NCBI RefSeq assembly: GCF_001494595.1
Contig: NZ_LN929908.1
Coordinates: 310,001 to 374,000, forward strand
Direction of reading: 5' to 3'
DNA: 64,000 nt
Origin: Mycobacterium sp. M26
GTDB taxonomy: Bacteria > Actinomycetota > Actinomycetes > Mycobacteriales > Mycobacteriaceae
A program made the translations under genes and the position numbers. Of this stretch, positions 8,592 to 16,999 are shown piece by piece. A model generated the notes under the pieces. It was not told the DNA's origin. It saw only the letters and a program-made list of their open reading frames with translations, and did no database searches. The number at the start of each line of letters is the position of its first letter. Within the stretch, counting starts at the first letter, position 1.

Positions 8592-9467
8592 ATGACCACC
8601 GACGACCGTGTCCTCTTCGAGGTCGACGACGACCATCGCGTCGCCACCCTCACGCTGAACAATCCGGCCCAGCGCAACTCCTACGACGCCGCCATGCGCG
8701 AGGCGATGGCCCGCTACCTGGACGTCGTCGCCGAGGATGACGACATCACCGTCGTGGTGCTGCGCGGCGCCGAGGGCGTGTTCTCGACGGGGGCGGACAT
8801 GAACAACGCCTACGGCTGGTACGGCGACAACCCCGGCCCGGCCGGGTCCCGCCCGAGCCGGCCCAGCCAGCGGCGCCGACTCACTGTGGACCGCAAGACG
8901 TTTGGCTTCTACCACAACCTGCTGGGCTTCCCGAAGGTCACCGTCGGAGAGATCAGCGGGTTCGCGCTCGGCGGCGGATTCGAGATGGCGTTGATGACCG
9001 ACATCTCCGTGATCGCCCGCGACACCAGGATCGGCATGCCGGCCACCCGCTTTCTCGGCCCTGCCCTGGGCAGCCTGCACATGTTCTTTCACCGGCTGGG
9101 CCCGGTGCTGGCCCGGCGGCTTCTGCTGACCGGCGACATCATCACCGCCGCCGATGTCGAGCACCTGGGGGTCTTCACCGAGACGTGCGACGCCGGGTCG
9201 GTGACCGCCCGCGCCCGGTACTGGGCGCAGAAGGCGGCGAAGATGCCGGCCGACGGCGTCGTGATCGCCAAGGAAGCGTTCCGGCTCGTCGAGCAGAGCC
9301 AGGCCTATCAGGGCGAGGAGGTGGCCAGCTACCTCTTCCATGCCTACGGGACCAACCTGCAGTTCGCCCCCGGTGAGTTCAACTTCGTCAAGACCCGCGC
9401 GCAGCACGGCACCAAAGAGGCGTTCCGGCTGCGTGACGAGCATTTCGCGGTACCGGAGCCGGACTGA
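8592..9467 (+). CDS. Enoyl-CoA hydratase/isomerase family protein
   Basis: 291 residues with a GAGGAG-type ribosome-binding site before the ATG. Core motifs are TLTLNNPAQRNSYD and VFSTGADMNNAYGWYG, with a distinctive insert rich in Pro/Ser/Arg at about residues 84-97. GGGFEMA retains the first catalytic glutamate. The second glutamate position reads IGMPATRFLG and lacks it, so this may be a one-acid crotonase. It is cotranscribed with the thioesterase 21 bp upstream and probably with the thiolase 70 bp downstream. Confidence 0.88.
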   Translation: MTTDDRVLFEVDDDHRVATLTLNNPAQRNSYDAAMREAMARYLDVVAEDDDITVVVLRGAEGVFSTGADMNNAYGWYGDNPGPAGSRPSRPSQRRRLTVDRKTFGFYHNLLGFPKVTVGEISGFALGGGFEMALMTDISVIARDTRIGMPATRFLGPALGSLHMFFHRLGPVLARRLLLTGDIITAADVEHLGVFTETCDAGSVTARARYWAQKAAKMPADGVVIAKEAFRLVEQSQAYQGEEVASYLFHAYGTNLQFAPGEFNFVKTRAQHGTKEAFRLRDEHFAVPEPD

Positions 9468-9537
9468 GACCCCCGGTCCACGCCGATACAGTATCTGCTA
9501 GTTTTGTAAACCTAGTGCTACCCGGAGGTGGAGAACC

Positions 9538-10713
9538 ATGCCCGAACCAGTCATCGTCGGCGCCGTCCGGACCGCGATCGGTCGGTCGTTCAAGGGAACG
9601 TTGGTCAACACCCCACCCGAGACGCTGATCACCGCGGTCGTGCCCGAGGTCATCCGCCGTGCCGGTGTGGACCCAGCGGCCATCGACGACATGATCTTCG
9701 CCGAATCCCATTACGGCGGCGGTGACCTCGCCCGCTACGCAGCCGACGCCACCGGCCTGACGAATATCCCCGGCCAGTCGGTGAACCGGCACTGCGCGGG
9801 CAGCCTCACCGCGATCGGCAATGCGTCGGCGCAGATCGGCTCCGGGATGGAGCGGGTGCTGATCGCCGGCGGTGTGCAGTCGCTGTCGATGACCCCGTTG
9901 ATGAGCCAGCGCATCATCGGCCCCGAGCTGAAGTTCGAGGAACGCTGGATGCCGCCGACCCACGTCGAGACGCCTGACGCGCCCACCAAGGACATGTCGA
10001 TCACGGTCGGCTGGAACACCGCGCAGGCGGCAGGCATCACCCGCGAGGAGATGGACGCCTGGGCGGCGCGGTCCCATCAGCGCGCGATCGCCGCCATCGA
10101 CGCCGGCAAGTTTCTCGACGAGATCCTGCCGCTGAAGGTTCAGCAGCTCGACGGGTCGGTGATCGACTTCAGCGTCGACGAACACCCGCGCCGCGACACC
10201 ACCGCCGAGAAGCTGGCTCAGCTCAAGGTGCTGCACCCGGAGATCGAAGGCTTCTCGATCACCGCGGGTAACAGCAGTGGCACCAACGACGCCTGCGCGG
10301 CCGTGGCGCTGGTGGACCGGGCCTATGCCGCCGCCGAGAACCTCGACGTGCTGGCGACGGTCAAGGCGTGGGGCGCGGTCGGTGTACCGCCGCGTGACAC
10401 CGGGCTGGGCGGCGTCGAGGTGATCGGCAAGGTGCTCGACCGCGCGGGGCTTCGCCCCTCGGATGTGGCGCTGTGGGAGATCAACGAGGCGTTCGCGTCG
10501 GTCCCGATCGCGGCCTGCCGCAAGTACGGTCTGGATGAGGATCTGGTCAACTTCTCCGGCAGCGGCTGCAGCCTCGGCCACCCCATCGCCGCCTCCGGTG
10601 CCCGGATGGTCACCACGCTGATCTACGAATTGCGCCGCCGCGGAGGCGGAATCGGCGTGGCCGCGATGTGCGCGGGCGGCGGCCAGGGCGGCGCCGTCGT
10701 GATCGAGGTCTAG
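9538..10713 (+). CDS. Acetyl-CoA acetyltransferase / 3-ketoacyl-CoA thiolase
   Basis: 391 residues, full length for a thiolase, with GGAGGTG before the ATG. The acyl-enzyme cysteine is in VNRHCAGSL at about residue 86, the substrate-binding NEAF motif follows WEI, the catalytic histidine is in GCSLGHPIAASG, and the second cysteine is in MCAGGGQGG near the C-terminus. It would perform thiolytic cleavage of a 3-ketoacyl-CoA produced by the crotonases and SDR of this island. An isolated ATACAGT half-site lies at 9486-9492, but the gene is probably read from the 7920 promoter. Confidence 0.92.
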   Translation: MPEPVIVGAVRTAIGRSFKGTLVNTPPETLITAVVPEVIRRAGVDPAAIDDMIFAESHYGGGDLARYAADATGLTNIPGQSVNRHCAGSLTAIGNASAQIGSGMERVLIAGGVQSLSMTPLMSQRIIGPELKFEERWMPPTHVETPDAPTKDMSITVGWNTAQAAGITREEMDAWAARSHQRAIAAIDAGKFLDEILPLKVQQLDGSVIDFSVDEHPRRDTTAEKLAQLKVLHPEIEGFSITAGNSSGTNDACAAVALVDRAYAAAENLDVLATVKAWGAVGVPPRDTGLGGVEVIGKVLDRAGLRPSDVALWEINEAFASVPIAACRKYGLDEDLVNFSGSGCSLGHPIAASGARMVTTLIYELRRRGGGIGVAAMCAGGGQGGAVVIEV

Positions 10714-10720
10714 CGACCCG

Positions 10721-11401
10721 TCAGCTCTTGCGGCGTGGCTTGCCCGCCGATTTCTTGCCGTCCTCGATCAACCGCTCGGCTCGCTCGAGGATGCATTGCA
10801 GGCCGAATTCGAAGTTGTGCTCGTTGGCCGCACCGATGCGGATGGTGTCCTCGAGCGCAGGTGCGTCCCGGTCGGCGTCCAGGTTCTTCTCGTGCAGCCG
10901 GTGCAGCACGACCGAACCCCGCACATGCAAGGACACCGCCGAGTACACGTCGAACGCGTCCTCTGCGGAGAGCCCGGCCTCCACCAGGCTGGCGATCGCC
11001 TTCTCCACCTCCTGCTCGCCGGCGCGCACCGCACGCGGGCTCAGTGCCGAGCGGATCAGGATGAGGTCGCACAGGATCGGGTTGCCCATGAAGGTGGTGC
11101 GCATGATCCTGGCATGGTTGGCCAGGGTCTCGCGCCAGTCATCGGCGGCCACATACGGCGTGGCGAAGACGTACTGGCGCAGCGCGCGATCGGTCATCGC
11201 GTTGAGCAGGTCGTCCTTCTTGCGGAAGTACCAGTAGATACTCGTGACGCCCACGCCGAGATGCTTGCCCAGCAACGGCATGCTCAGGTTGTCGATCGAC
11301 ACCTGCTCGGCCAGTTCGAAGGCGCCGGCGATGATGTCGTCGGGGTTGATCGACCCGCGCTCGCGCCGTGGGCGCTTGGCCGCGGTCGCTGGCTTGGCCA
11401 C
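10721..11401 (-). CDS. TetR-family transcriptional regulator, candidate regulator of the catabolic island
   Basis: 226 residues from a GTG at 11401. The N-terminal helix-turn-helix spans about residues 18-65 (DIIAGAFELAEQ, then LSMPLLGKHLGVGVTSIYWYFRKKDDLL), preceded by a basic tail (KRPRRER). The C-terminal helical domain is the ligand pocket. It is divergent from the SDR at 11573, with palindrome 11498-11514 between them, the usual layout of an autoregulated TetR. The same palindrome recurs in at least five other promoters of the island, so this protein is the best candidate for the local repressor. The ligand is probably a CoA ester or acid of the pathway, which is inference. Confidence 0.9.
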   Translation of the reverse strand: MAKPATAAKRPRRERGSINPDDIIAGAFELAEQVSIDNLSMPLLGKHLGVGVTSIYWYFRKKDDLLNAMTDRALRQYVFATPYVAADDWRETLANHARIMRTTFMGNPILCDLILIRSALSPRAVRAGEQEVEKAIASLVEAGLSAEDAFDVYSAVSLHVRGSVVLHRLHEKNLDADRDAPALEDTIRIGAANEHNFEFGLQCILERAERLIEDGKKSAGKPRRKS

Positions 11402-11497
11402 TACCGGTCCACCTTCCGTCGAAATCGGGTGACGAATCTACCGGCAACCGCGGTGTGAACTGCGTCTCCGCGGCGGATCGGTCCCATTCATCGAGTT

Positions 11498-11514
11498 ACT
11501 GTAATGCCTATAGT
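11498..11514. promoter_or_regulatory. Candidate TetR operator C, between the TetR gene and the SDR gene
   Basis: ACTGTAA-TGC-CTATAGT. The left arm is a perfect copy of the consensus half-site and the right arm has two changes. It is in the divergent intergenic region of the TetR (start 11401) and SDR genes, as expected for an autoregulatory site. Confidence 0.6.
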
Positions 11515-11572
11515 AGGTTTTACCGATGCCTGTGGTAGGAGCCGCACCCGCACCGGAAGCGGGGTAACTCTG

Positions 11573-12370
11573 GTGGACCTCGGCCTGAAGGACGCCACCG
11601 CCGTGATCGTCGGCGGTGGGCGTGGCATGGGACTGGCCGCGGCTCGGTGTTTCGCCGACGACGGCGCCCGGGTTGCGCTGGTCGGCCGGACCCGCTCTGT
11701 ACTCGATTCTGCCGCTTCCGAATTGGCGTCGCGGGGCAGTCCCGATGCGGTGGCGGTGGTGGCCGACGTCGCCGACGACGCGCAGGTTCGGGCCGCCTTC
11801 GACGAGATCGGGGCACGCTGGGGCGGCCGGCTCAACATCCTCGTGAACACGGTGGGCCCCGGTGTCCAGGGAGCGCTCGAACAACTCGGCGACGAGCAGT
11901 GGCACGCCGCGGTCGACGGCGGCGCGATGGGCATGGTGCGGTGCGTCCGGGCCGCACTTCCCCTGCTGCGGGCGGCCGACTGGGCCCGCATCGTCAACTT
12001 CTCGGCGCAGTCCACCCAACGGCAGAGCCCGAACCTGGCCGCCTACACCGCCGCCAAGGCGATGGTCACCAGCATCTCCAAGAACCTGTCGCTGGCTCTG
12101 GCGCCGGACGAGATCCTCGTCAACGTGGTCTCGCCGGGCAGTATCGCGTCCGAGTCCCTGGTCGGCTGGGCGGCGTCGGTAGGTGTCGACGGCACCGACC
12201 CCTATGCGCTGATGTCAGCCATCGACGAGCATTTCGGTCACCCCGCCCACCTGCCGTGGGCCGGCCTGCCCGAGGAGATCGGCCCGGTGGTCGCGTTCCT
12301 GGCATCCCGGCGCAACTCCTACATGACCGGGGCGAACATCAACGTCGACGGTGGCAGCGACTTCACCTGA
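11573..12370 (+). CDS. Short-chain dehydrogenase/reductase (SDR)
   Basis: 265 residues from the GTG at 11573. An in-frame ATG at 11504 exists but falls inside the operator palindrome, so the downstream start is preferred. The glycine-rich NAD(P) loop is a variant, VGGGRGMG, at residues ~13-20. NFSAQST supplies the catalytic serine region, YTAAK the Tyr and Lys, and the C-terminal strand reads TGANINVDGGSDF. It would oxidise a hydroxyacyl-CoA or alcohol intermediate. It is divergent from the TetR gene. Confidence 0.87.
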   Translation: MDLGLKDATAVIVGGGRGMGLAAARCFADDGARVALVGRTRSVLDSAASELASRGSPDAVAVVADVADDAQVRAAFDEIGARWGGRLNILVNTVGPGVQGALEQLGDEQWHAAVDGGAMGMVRCVRAALPLLRAADWARIVNFSAQSTQRQSPNLAAYTAAKAMVTSISKNLSLALAPDEILVNVVSPGSIASESLVGWAASVGVDGTDPYALMSAIDEHFGHPAHLPWAGLPEEIGPVVAFLASRRNSYMTGANINVDGGSDFT

Positions 12371-12401
12371 GGCCCGTCCACGCGTGCTTGCGGAAGCCTA
12401 T

Positions 12402-12418
12402 ACCGATAGGTGTACAGT
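12402..12418. promoter_or_regulatory. Candidate TetR operator D
   Basis: ACCGATA-GGT-GTACAGT, a degenerate copy of the island's palindrome (10 of 14 arm positions) with a well-kept right half-site. It lies 50 bp before the ATG of the crotonase at 12468, the first gene of the operon 12468-19248. Confidence 0.45.
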
Positions 12419-12467
12419 ATGGACATATCCACAGCTCCGCGGCTGATCTGGAGGTGCACGCAGCCGG

Positions 12468-13328
12468 ATGAACGGTCGTACTGATCTCGACACCCCGCAG
12501 AGCCCGGAAAACGCTGCTGCCCAGGATGATTCACCGGTCCTCTATGAGGTGCGCGAGACCGGGGTGGCGGTGCTGACCTTCAACCGCCCGGACCGGATGA
12601 ACGGCTGGGGCGGTGGTCTGGCCGCCGGCTTCTACGCCGGACTCGACCGGGCCGAGGCCGACCCGAATGTTCGGGCCATCGTGGTCACCGGCCGGGGCCG
12701 GGCCTTCTGTGCGGGTGCCGACATGGGTGACCTGAACAGCATCGGTGCGGCCACCGTCGAGAGTGCGGGCGGTGCCGATCTCAGCGCGATGGTGGGAGAA
12801 CGGCACGCTTTCTTCCTCACCACACTGCGCAAGCCCGTGATCGCCGCGATCAACGGGGCGTGTGCCGGAATCGGGCTGACCCAGGCGTTGATGTGCGACG
12901 TCCGATTCGCCGCTGCCGGAGCCAAATTCACCACGTCCTTCGCCCGCCGGGGCCTGATCGCCGAGTATGCGATCTCGTGGATTCTGCCCCGGGTGATCGG
13001 CTGGGGTGCCGCACTCGACCTGCTGCTGAGCGGGCGGGTGTTCCTGGCCGAGGAGGCCGCCCAACTCGGCGTGGTCAAAGAGGTGGTCGCGCCGGAGGAG
13101 CTGCTGGCCCGTGCGATCAGCTACGCCGAGGACATCGCCACCCACTGCGCGCCGAGCTCGCTGGCGGTGATCAAGCGACAGGTCTACGGCGATGCCCTTC
13201 GCGAGCTCGCCGACAGCAGCCAGCTGGCCGAGACGCTCATGCACGAATCCATGCAGCGACCGGACTTCCTCGAGGGCATCACCGCCTTCTTCGAGAAGCG
13301 GCCGCCGAACTTCCCGCCCCTGACGTGA
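12468..13328 (+). CDS. Enoyl-CoA hydratase/isomerase family protein
   Basis: 286 residues, with GGAGGTG about 12 bp before the ATG. An N-terminal tail of about 25 residues precedes the crotonase core: VLTFNRPDRMNGW, AFCAGADMGDL. The catalytic stretch reads GIGLTQALMCD and FARRGLIAEYAISWILPRVIG. The canonical first glutamate is Thr or Gln, while a Glu occurs in LIAEY, a pattern seen in many mycobacterial EchA proteins of unknown reaction. It is the first gene of a six-gene operon, 16 bp before the amidohydrolase. Confidence 0.88.
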   Translation: MNGRTDLDTPQSPENAAAQDDSPVLYEVRETGVAVLTFNRPDRMNGWGGGLAAGFYAGLDRAEADPNVRAIVVTGRGRAFCAGADMGDLNSIGAATVESAGGADLSAMVGERHAFFLTTLRKPVIAAINGACAGIGLTQALMCDVRFAAAGAKFTTSFARRGLIAEYAISWILPRVIGWGAALDLLLSGRVFLAEEAAQLGVVKEVVAPEELLARAISYAEDIATHCAPSSLAVIKRQVYGDALRELADSSQLAETLMHESMQRPDFLEGITAFFEKRPPNFPPLT

Positions 13329-13344
13329 TCGGAGGACGACCCGA

Positions 13345-14550
13345 ATGACTCTGGACTACAAGGCAATCGACGTCGACAACCACTACTACGAACCGCTCGA
13401 CGCGTTCACCCGCCACCTGGACAAGAAGTTCGCCCGCCGCGGTGTCCAGATGCTGCGCGACGGTAAACGCACCTACGCGGTGATCGGCGAGCGGATCAAC
13501 CACTTCATCCCGAATCCGACCTTCGATCCCATCATCGAGCCCGGCTGCCTGGATCTGTTGTTCCGCGGGGAGATTCCCGAGGGCGTGGACCCGGCCTCGC
13601 TGATGAAGGTCGACCGCCTGGGCGACCATCCGGAGTACCAGAACCGCGATGCCCGCCTGAAGGTCCTCGACCGGCAGAACCTGGAGACGGTGTTCATGCT
13701 GCCGACCTTCGCCTGCGGGGTGGAAGAAGCGCTCAAGACCGACATCGAGGCGACGATGGCCTCGGTGCACGCGTTCAACCTGTGGCTCGACGAGGACTGG
13801 GGGTTCGACCGCCCCGATCACCGGTTCCTGTCCGCGCCCATCATCTCGTTGGCCGATCCGCAGGCGGCCGTCGCGGAGGTCGAGTTCGTGCTCAGCCGCG
13901 GAGCCAGGATCGTCTGCGTGCGACCCGCACCGGTACCCGGCGTGGTCAAGCCGCGCTCGCTCGGTGACCCGGTGCATGATCCGGTATGGGCGCGGCTGGC
14001 CGAGGCCGGCGTGCCGGTGGTCTTCCACCTCTCCGACAGCGGCTATCTCGCGATCTCGGCATTGTGGGGCGGTAAGGCCACCTTCGAGGGTTTCGGGAAA
14101 CGCGACCCGCTCGACAACGTCCTGCTCGATGACCGCGCGATCCACGACTCGATGGCCTCGATGATCGTCCACCAGGTGTTCACCCGTCATCCCACGCTGA
14201 AAGTGGCCAGCATCGAGAATGGCTCCTACTTCGTCCACCGCCTGATCAAGCGGCTCAAGAAGGCCGCCAACACCGCGCCATACCACTTCACCGAAGACCC
14301 GGTCGAGCAGCTCAAGAACAACGTGTGGATCGCTCCCTACTACGAGGACGACGTCAAGCTGCTGGCCGAGACCATCGGCGTCGACAAGATCCTGTTCGGG
14401 TCGGACTGGCCGCATGGCGAGGGGCTGGCCGACCCGATGTCCTTCACCGCCGATATCCCGCAGTTCCCCGAGTTCAGCGCCGCCGACACCCGGAAGGTGA
14501 TGCGGGACAACGCATTGACCCTGCTGGGCGTCTCGGTATCGGCGGCCTAG
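13345..14550 (+). CDS. Amidohydrolase family protein (Amidohydro_2)
   Basis: 401 residues of the metal-dependent TIM-barrel amidohydrolase-2 fold, related to ACMSD-type decarboxylases and hydrolases. The first strand carries IDVDNHYYEP (a DxHxxE-type metal site), PVVFHLSD follows in the middle, and the C-terminal strand motif is LFGSDWPHGEG, whose Asp is the usual metal/catalytic residue. It overlaps nothing, has GGAGGACG as ribosome-binding sequence, and is two bases upstream of the acyl-CoA synthetase. It may hydrolyse, decarboxylate or hydrate a pathway intermediate; the reaction cannot be fixed from sequence. Confidence 0.85.
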   Translation: MTLDYKAIDVDNHYYEPLDAFTRHLDKKFARRGVQMLRDGKRTYAVIGERINHFIPNPTFDPIIEPGCLDLLFRGEIPEGVDPASLMKVDRLGDHPEYQNRDARLKVLDRQNLETVFMLPTFACGVEEALKTDIEATMASVHAFNLWLDEDWGFDRPDHRFLSAPIISLADPQAAVAEVEFVLSRGARIVCVRPAPVPGVVKPRSLGDPVHDPVWARLAEAGVPVVFHLSDSGYLAISALWGGKATFEGFGKRDPLDNVLLDDRAIHDSMASMIVHQVFTRHPTLKVASIENGSYFVHRLIKRLKKAANTAPYHFTEDPVEQLKNNVWIAPYYEDDVKLLAETIGVDKILFGSDWPHGEGLADPMSFTADIPQFPEFSAADTRKVMRDNALTLLGVSVSAA

Positions 14551-14552
14551 TC

Positions 14553-16169
14553 ATGCCGGAGTGGACAATCGGAGCGGTCCTGGACGCCGTCGCCGCGGCC
14601 ATACCGGACCGCCCGATGACGGTCTGCGGACAGCGGGTCACCACCTATGCGCAGGCTGCCGAGTTCACCCGCCGGCTGGCGAACTTCCTTGCCGCCCAGG
14701 GCCTGGGTGCCCACCGGGAACGTGCCGAGCTCCAGAACTGGGAGTGCGGGCAGGACCGGGTCGCGCTCATCATGCACAACGACCGCTACCCCGAGGCGGT
14801 CATCGGCTGCCTGAAGGCGCGCACCGTCCCGGTCAACGTGAACTACCACTACACGCCACGTGAAGTCGGCGAACTGCTGGCCTACGTCAAGCCGACGGCG
14901 GTCATCTACCACCGCAGCCTCGGGGCCCGGTTCGCCGACGTCCTCCCGCCCACCGGCGCCCGGCTGATGATCTCCGTCGACGACGGCAGCCCCGCCCCGG
15001 AACTGCCGGGCGCGGTCCCACTGGAAGACGCGCTGGCGCAGGGCGATACCGACCAGAGAATCGCCGCCTCGCCCGACGACATCATGATGATCTGTACCGG
15101 CGGGACCACCGGCCGCCCGAAGGGCGTGATGTGGCGCCAGGCCGACACCTACGCGATCTCGATGAACGGCGCCGACCACGAGTCGGCCGGCGAGATCCAC
15201 GCCCGACTGGGGACACCCGGGCCACCCTGGTTCGCGGTATCGCCGCTGATGCATGCCGCCGGCATGTGGACGGCGTTCGCCGGTGTGCTCAACGGCCAGA
15301 CCGTGGTGCTCTACGACTCGACGAAGTTCGACCCGAAACGGGTACTGACGACCGCCGAGCGGCAGAAGGTCGGGATGATGACGATGGTCGGCGACGCCTA
15401 CGCTGCGCCACTGGTCGCCGAACTCCGCTCCGCAAGCTATGACCTGTCCTCGCTCTACGCACTGGCCACCGGCGGGGCCGCCACCAACACCACCCATCAA
15501 CGCGCACTGCTGGACCTGCTGCCGAACATCATCCTGATCAACGGCTACGGGTCCTCGGAGACCGGCAACGTCGGGTTCGGTCGCAGCACCCGCGGTGAGC
15601 ACAAGGACACCTTCGAACTGCGCGACGGCGCACTGGTGCTCGCCGACGACTACCGCCGGTTCCTGCGGGCCGGTGAGGATCAGGTCGGCTGGGTGGCGCG
15701 CAGCGGCCGAATTCCGCTGGGCTACTTCGACGATGCCGAGGCCACCCGGACCACTTTCCCGGTCGTCGACGGCCAGCGGGTGGTGATCTCCGGTGACCGC
15801 GGATCGCTGGCCCCCGACGGTTCCCTGCGGCTGTTCGGACGTGACTCGCTGGTGGTCAACACCGGCGGCGAGAAAGTCTTTGTGGAGGAGGTCGAGGAGG
15901 TACTTCGGGCCCACCCGGCCATCGCCGACGCGCTGGTGGTCGGACGGCCCAGCGAGCGCTGGGGCCAGGAGGTGGTGGCGCTGGTCGCGTTGGGTGACCG
16001 TGACGTTGCCGGAGACGATCTGCGCACCCACTGCACCGCCCAGCTGGCCCGGTACAAAGCCCCCAAGGAGTTCATCGTGGTCGACGAGGTGAAGCGACTG
16101 GGCAACGGCAAGGCCGATTACCGGTGGGCGAAAGCCGTTGCCGCACAGCATGGGGCGGTGCTGCAATGA
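14553..16169 (+). CDS. Acyl-CoA synthetase (AMP-forming)
   Basis: 538 residues from the ATG at 14553, two bases after the amidohydrolase stop. The P-loop is CTGGTTGRPKG, A5 is GYGSSETGN, the hinge is GDRGSLAPDGSLRLFGRDS, and the C-terminal catalytic lysine is in RLGNGKADYRW. The spacing and the VNVNYHY(T/V)P motif after the cofactor region resemble mycobacterial FadD proteins acting on bulky acids. The stop overlaps the start of the next gene (ATGA). It is embedded in an operon with two amidohydrolases and an acyl-CoA dehydrogenase pair, so it probably activates the acid that these dehydrogenases oxidise. Confidence 0.92.
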   Translation: MPEWTIGAVLDAVAAAIPDRPMTVCGQRVTTYAQAAEFTRRLANFLAAQGLGAHRERAELQNWECGQDRVALIMHNDRYPEAVIGCLKARTVPVNVNYHYTPREVGELLAYVKPTAVIYHRSLGARFADVLPPTGARLMISVDDGSPAPELPGAVPLEDALAQGDTDQRIAASPDDIMMICTGGTTGRPKGVMWRQADTYAISMNGADHESAGEIHARLGTPGPPWFAVSPLMHAAGMWTAFAGVLNGQTVVLYDSTKFDPKRVLTTAERQKVGMMTMVGDAYAAPLVAELRSASYDLSSLYALATGGAATNTTHQRALLDLLPNIILINGYGSSETGNVGFGRSTRGEHKDTFELRDGALVLADDYRRFLRAGEDQVGWVARSGRIPLGYFDDAEATRTTFPVVDGQRVVISGDRGSLAPDGSLRLFGRDSLVVNTGGEKVFVEEVEEVLRAHPAIADALVVGRPSERWGQEVVALVALGDRDVAGDDLRTHCTAQLARYKAPKEFIVVDEVKRLGNGKADYRWAKAVAAQHGAVLQ

Positions 16170-16999
16170 GCGGTCGCCCCGCCGTCATCGACGGACTGGT
16201 CAACGTTCACTTCGGTGAGACCGCGCAGCAACCCGGCTGGATGCTCAAGGTCCGTGACGACTACTTCAAGGGCCCGGCGTCGATGTTCGCCCCCGTCGAG
16301 CTGTCGCAGCTGCTTGACGAGATGGACGCCTACGGCGTGCAGAAGGCCATCCTGATGGACAACATCACCACCCCGCACGCCACCGCCCGCAGCTTCGTCG
16401 AGGCACGGCCGGACCGGTTCGCGCTGGCGATGGGTGGGCTCAATCTGTTGCGGCCGATGCCCACCCTGCGTGAGTTGACGGCGGTTGTCGCCGATCTCCC
16501 GGTCGTGTATGCCGCTGTGGGACCGAGCTTTTGGGGCGATGCGCAATACCCCCCGAGTGACGCCGTCTACTACCCGCTCTACACCAAGTGCGCCGAACTG
16601 GGCCTGCCGTTGTGCCTCAATACCGGACTGCCCGGCCCGCCGATCCCCGGTGAGGTGCAGAACCCGATCCACCTCGACCGGGTCTGCGTGCGTTTTCCCG
16701 AACTGCGGCTGTGCATGATCCACGGTGCCGACCCATGGTGGGACGTGGCAATCCGGCTGCTCATCAAGTACGAGAACCTGCGGCTGATAACGTCGGCGTG
16801 GTCACCGAAACGGCTGCCGGAGAGCCTGCTGCACTACATGCGGACCCGCGGAGCGGGCAAGGTGATGTTCGGGTCGGACTGGCCGGTGCTGAAGATGAGC
16901 CGGGTGGTCCCCGAGGCTCTCGCCCTCGATCTGCCGCCCGAGGTCCTCGAGAACTACCTCTACACCAACGCCCACGACTTCTTCTTCAAGGAGCGCTGA
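16166..16999 (+). CDS. Amidohydrolase family protein (Amidohydro_2)
   Basis: 277 residues, coupled to the synthetase by ATGA. It has a shorter TIM barrel than the first amidohydrolase. The N-terminal metal region is VNVHFGE, and the C-terminal MFGSDWPVLKM retains the conserved Asp. KAILMDN and LCLNTGLPGPP fall where family strands two and four are expected. It is likely a CoA-pathway hydrolase or decarboxylase working next to, or as partner of, the amidohydrolase at 13345. Its stop is directly followed by the ATG of the dehydrogenase, with no spacer. Confidence 0.83.
   Translation: MSGRPAVIDGLVNVHFGETAQQPGWMLKVRDDYFKGPASMFAPVELSQLLDEMDAYGVQKAILMDNITTPHATARSFVEARPDRFALAMGGLNLLRPMPTLRELTAVVADLPVVYAAVGPSFWGDAQYPPSDAVYYPLYTKCAELGLPLCLNTGLPGPPIPGEVQNPIHLDRVCVRFPELRLCMIHGADPWWDVAIRLLIKYENLRLITSAWSPKRLPESLLHYMRTRGAGKVMFGSDWPVLKMSRVVPEALALDLPPEVLENYLYTNAHDFFFKER

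Noticed and set aside
7842..9443. 533-codon open frame antisense to the thioesterase and crotonase
   Set aside because: Same GC-skew artefact; the plus-strand genes have clear families and ribosome-binding sites.
9486..9492. ATACAGT as a further TetR operator before the thiolase
   Set aside because: Only one half-site; the left arm does not match, and the gene is probably in the 7920 operon.
14547..16166. 539-codon open frame antisense to the acyl-CoA synthetase
   Set aside because: No recognisable motif and fully covered by a well-supported enzyme gene.
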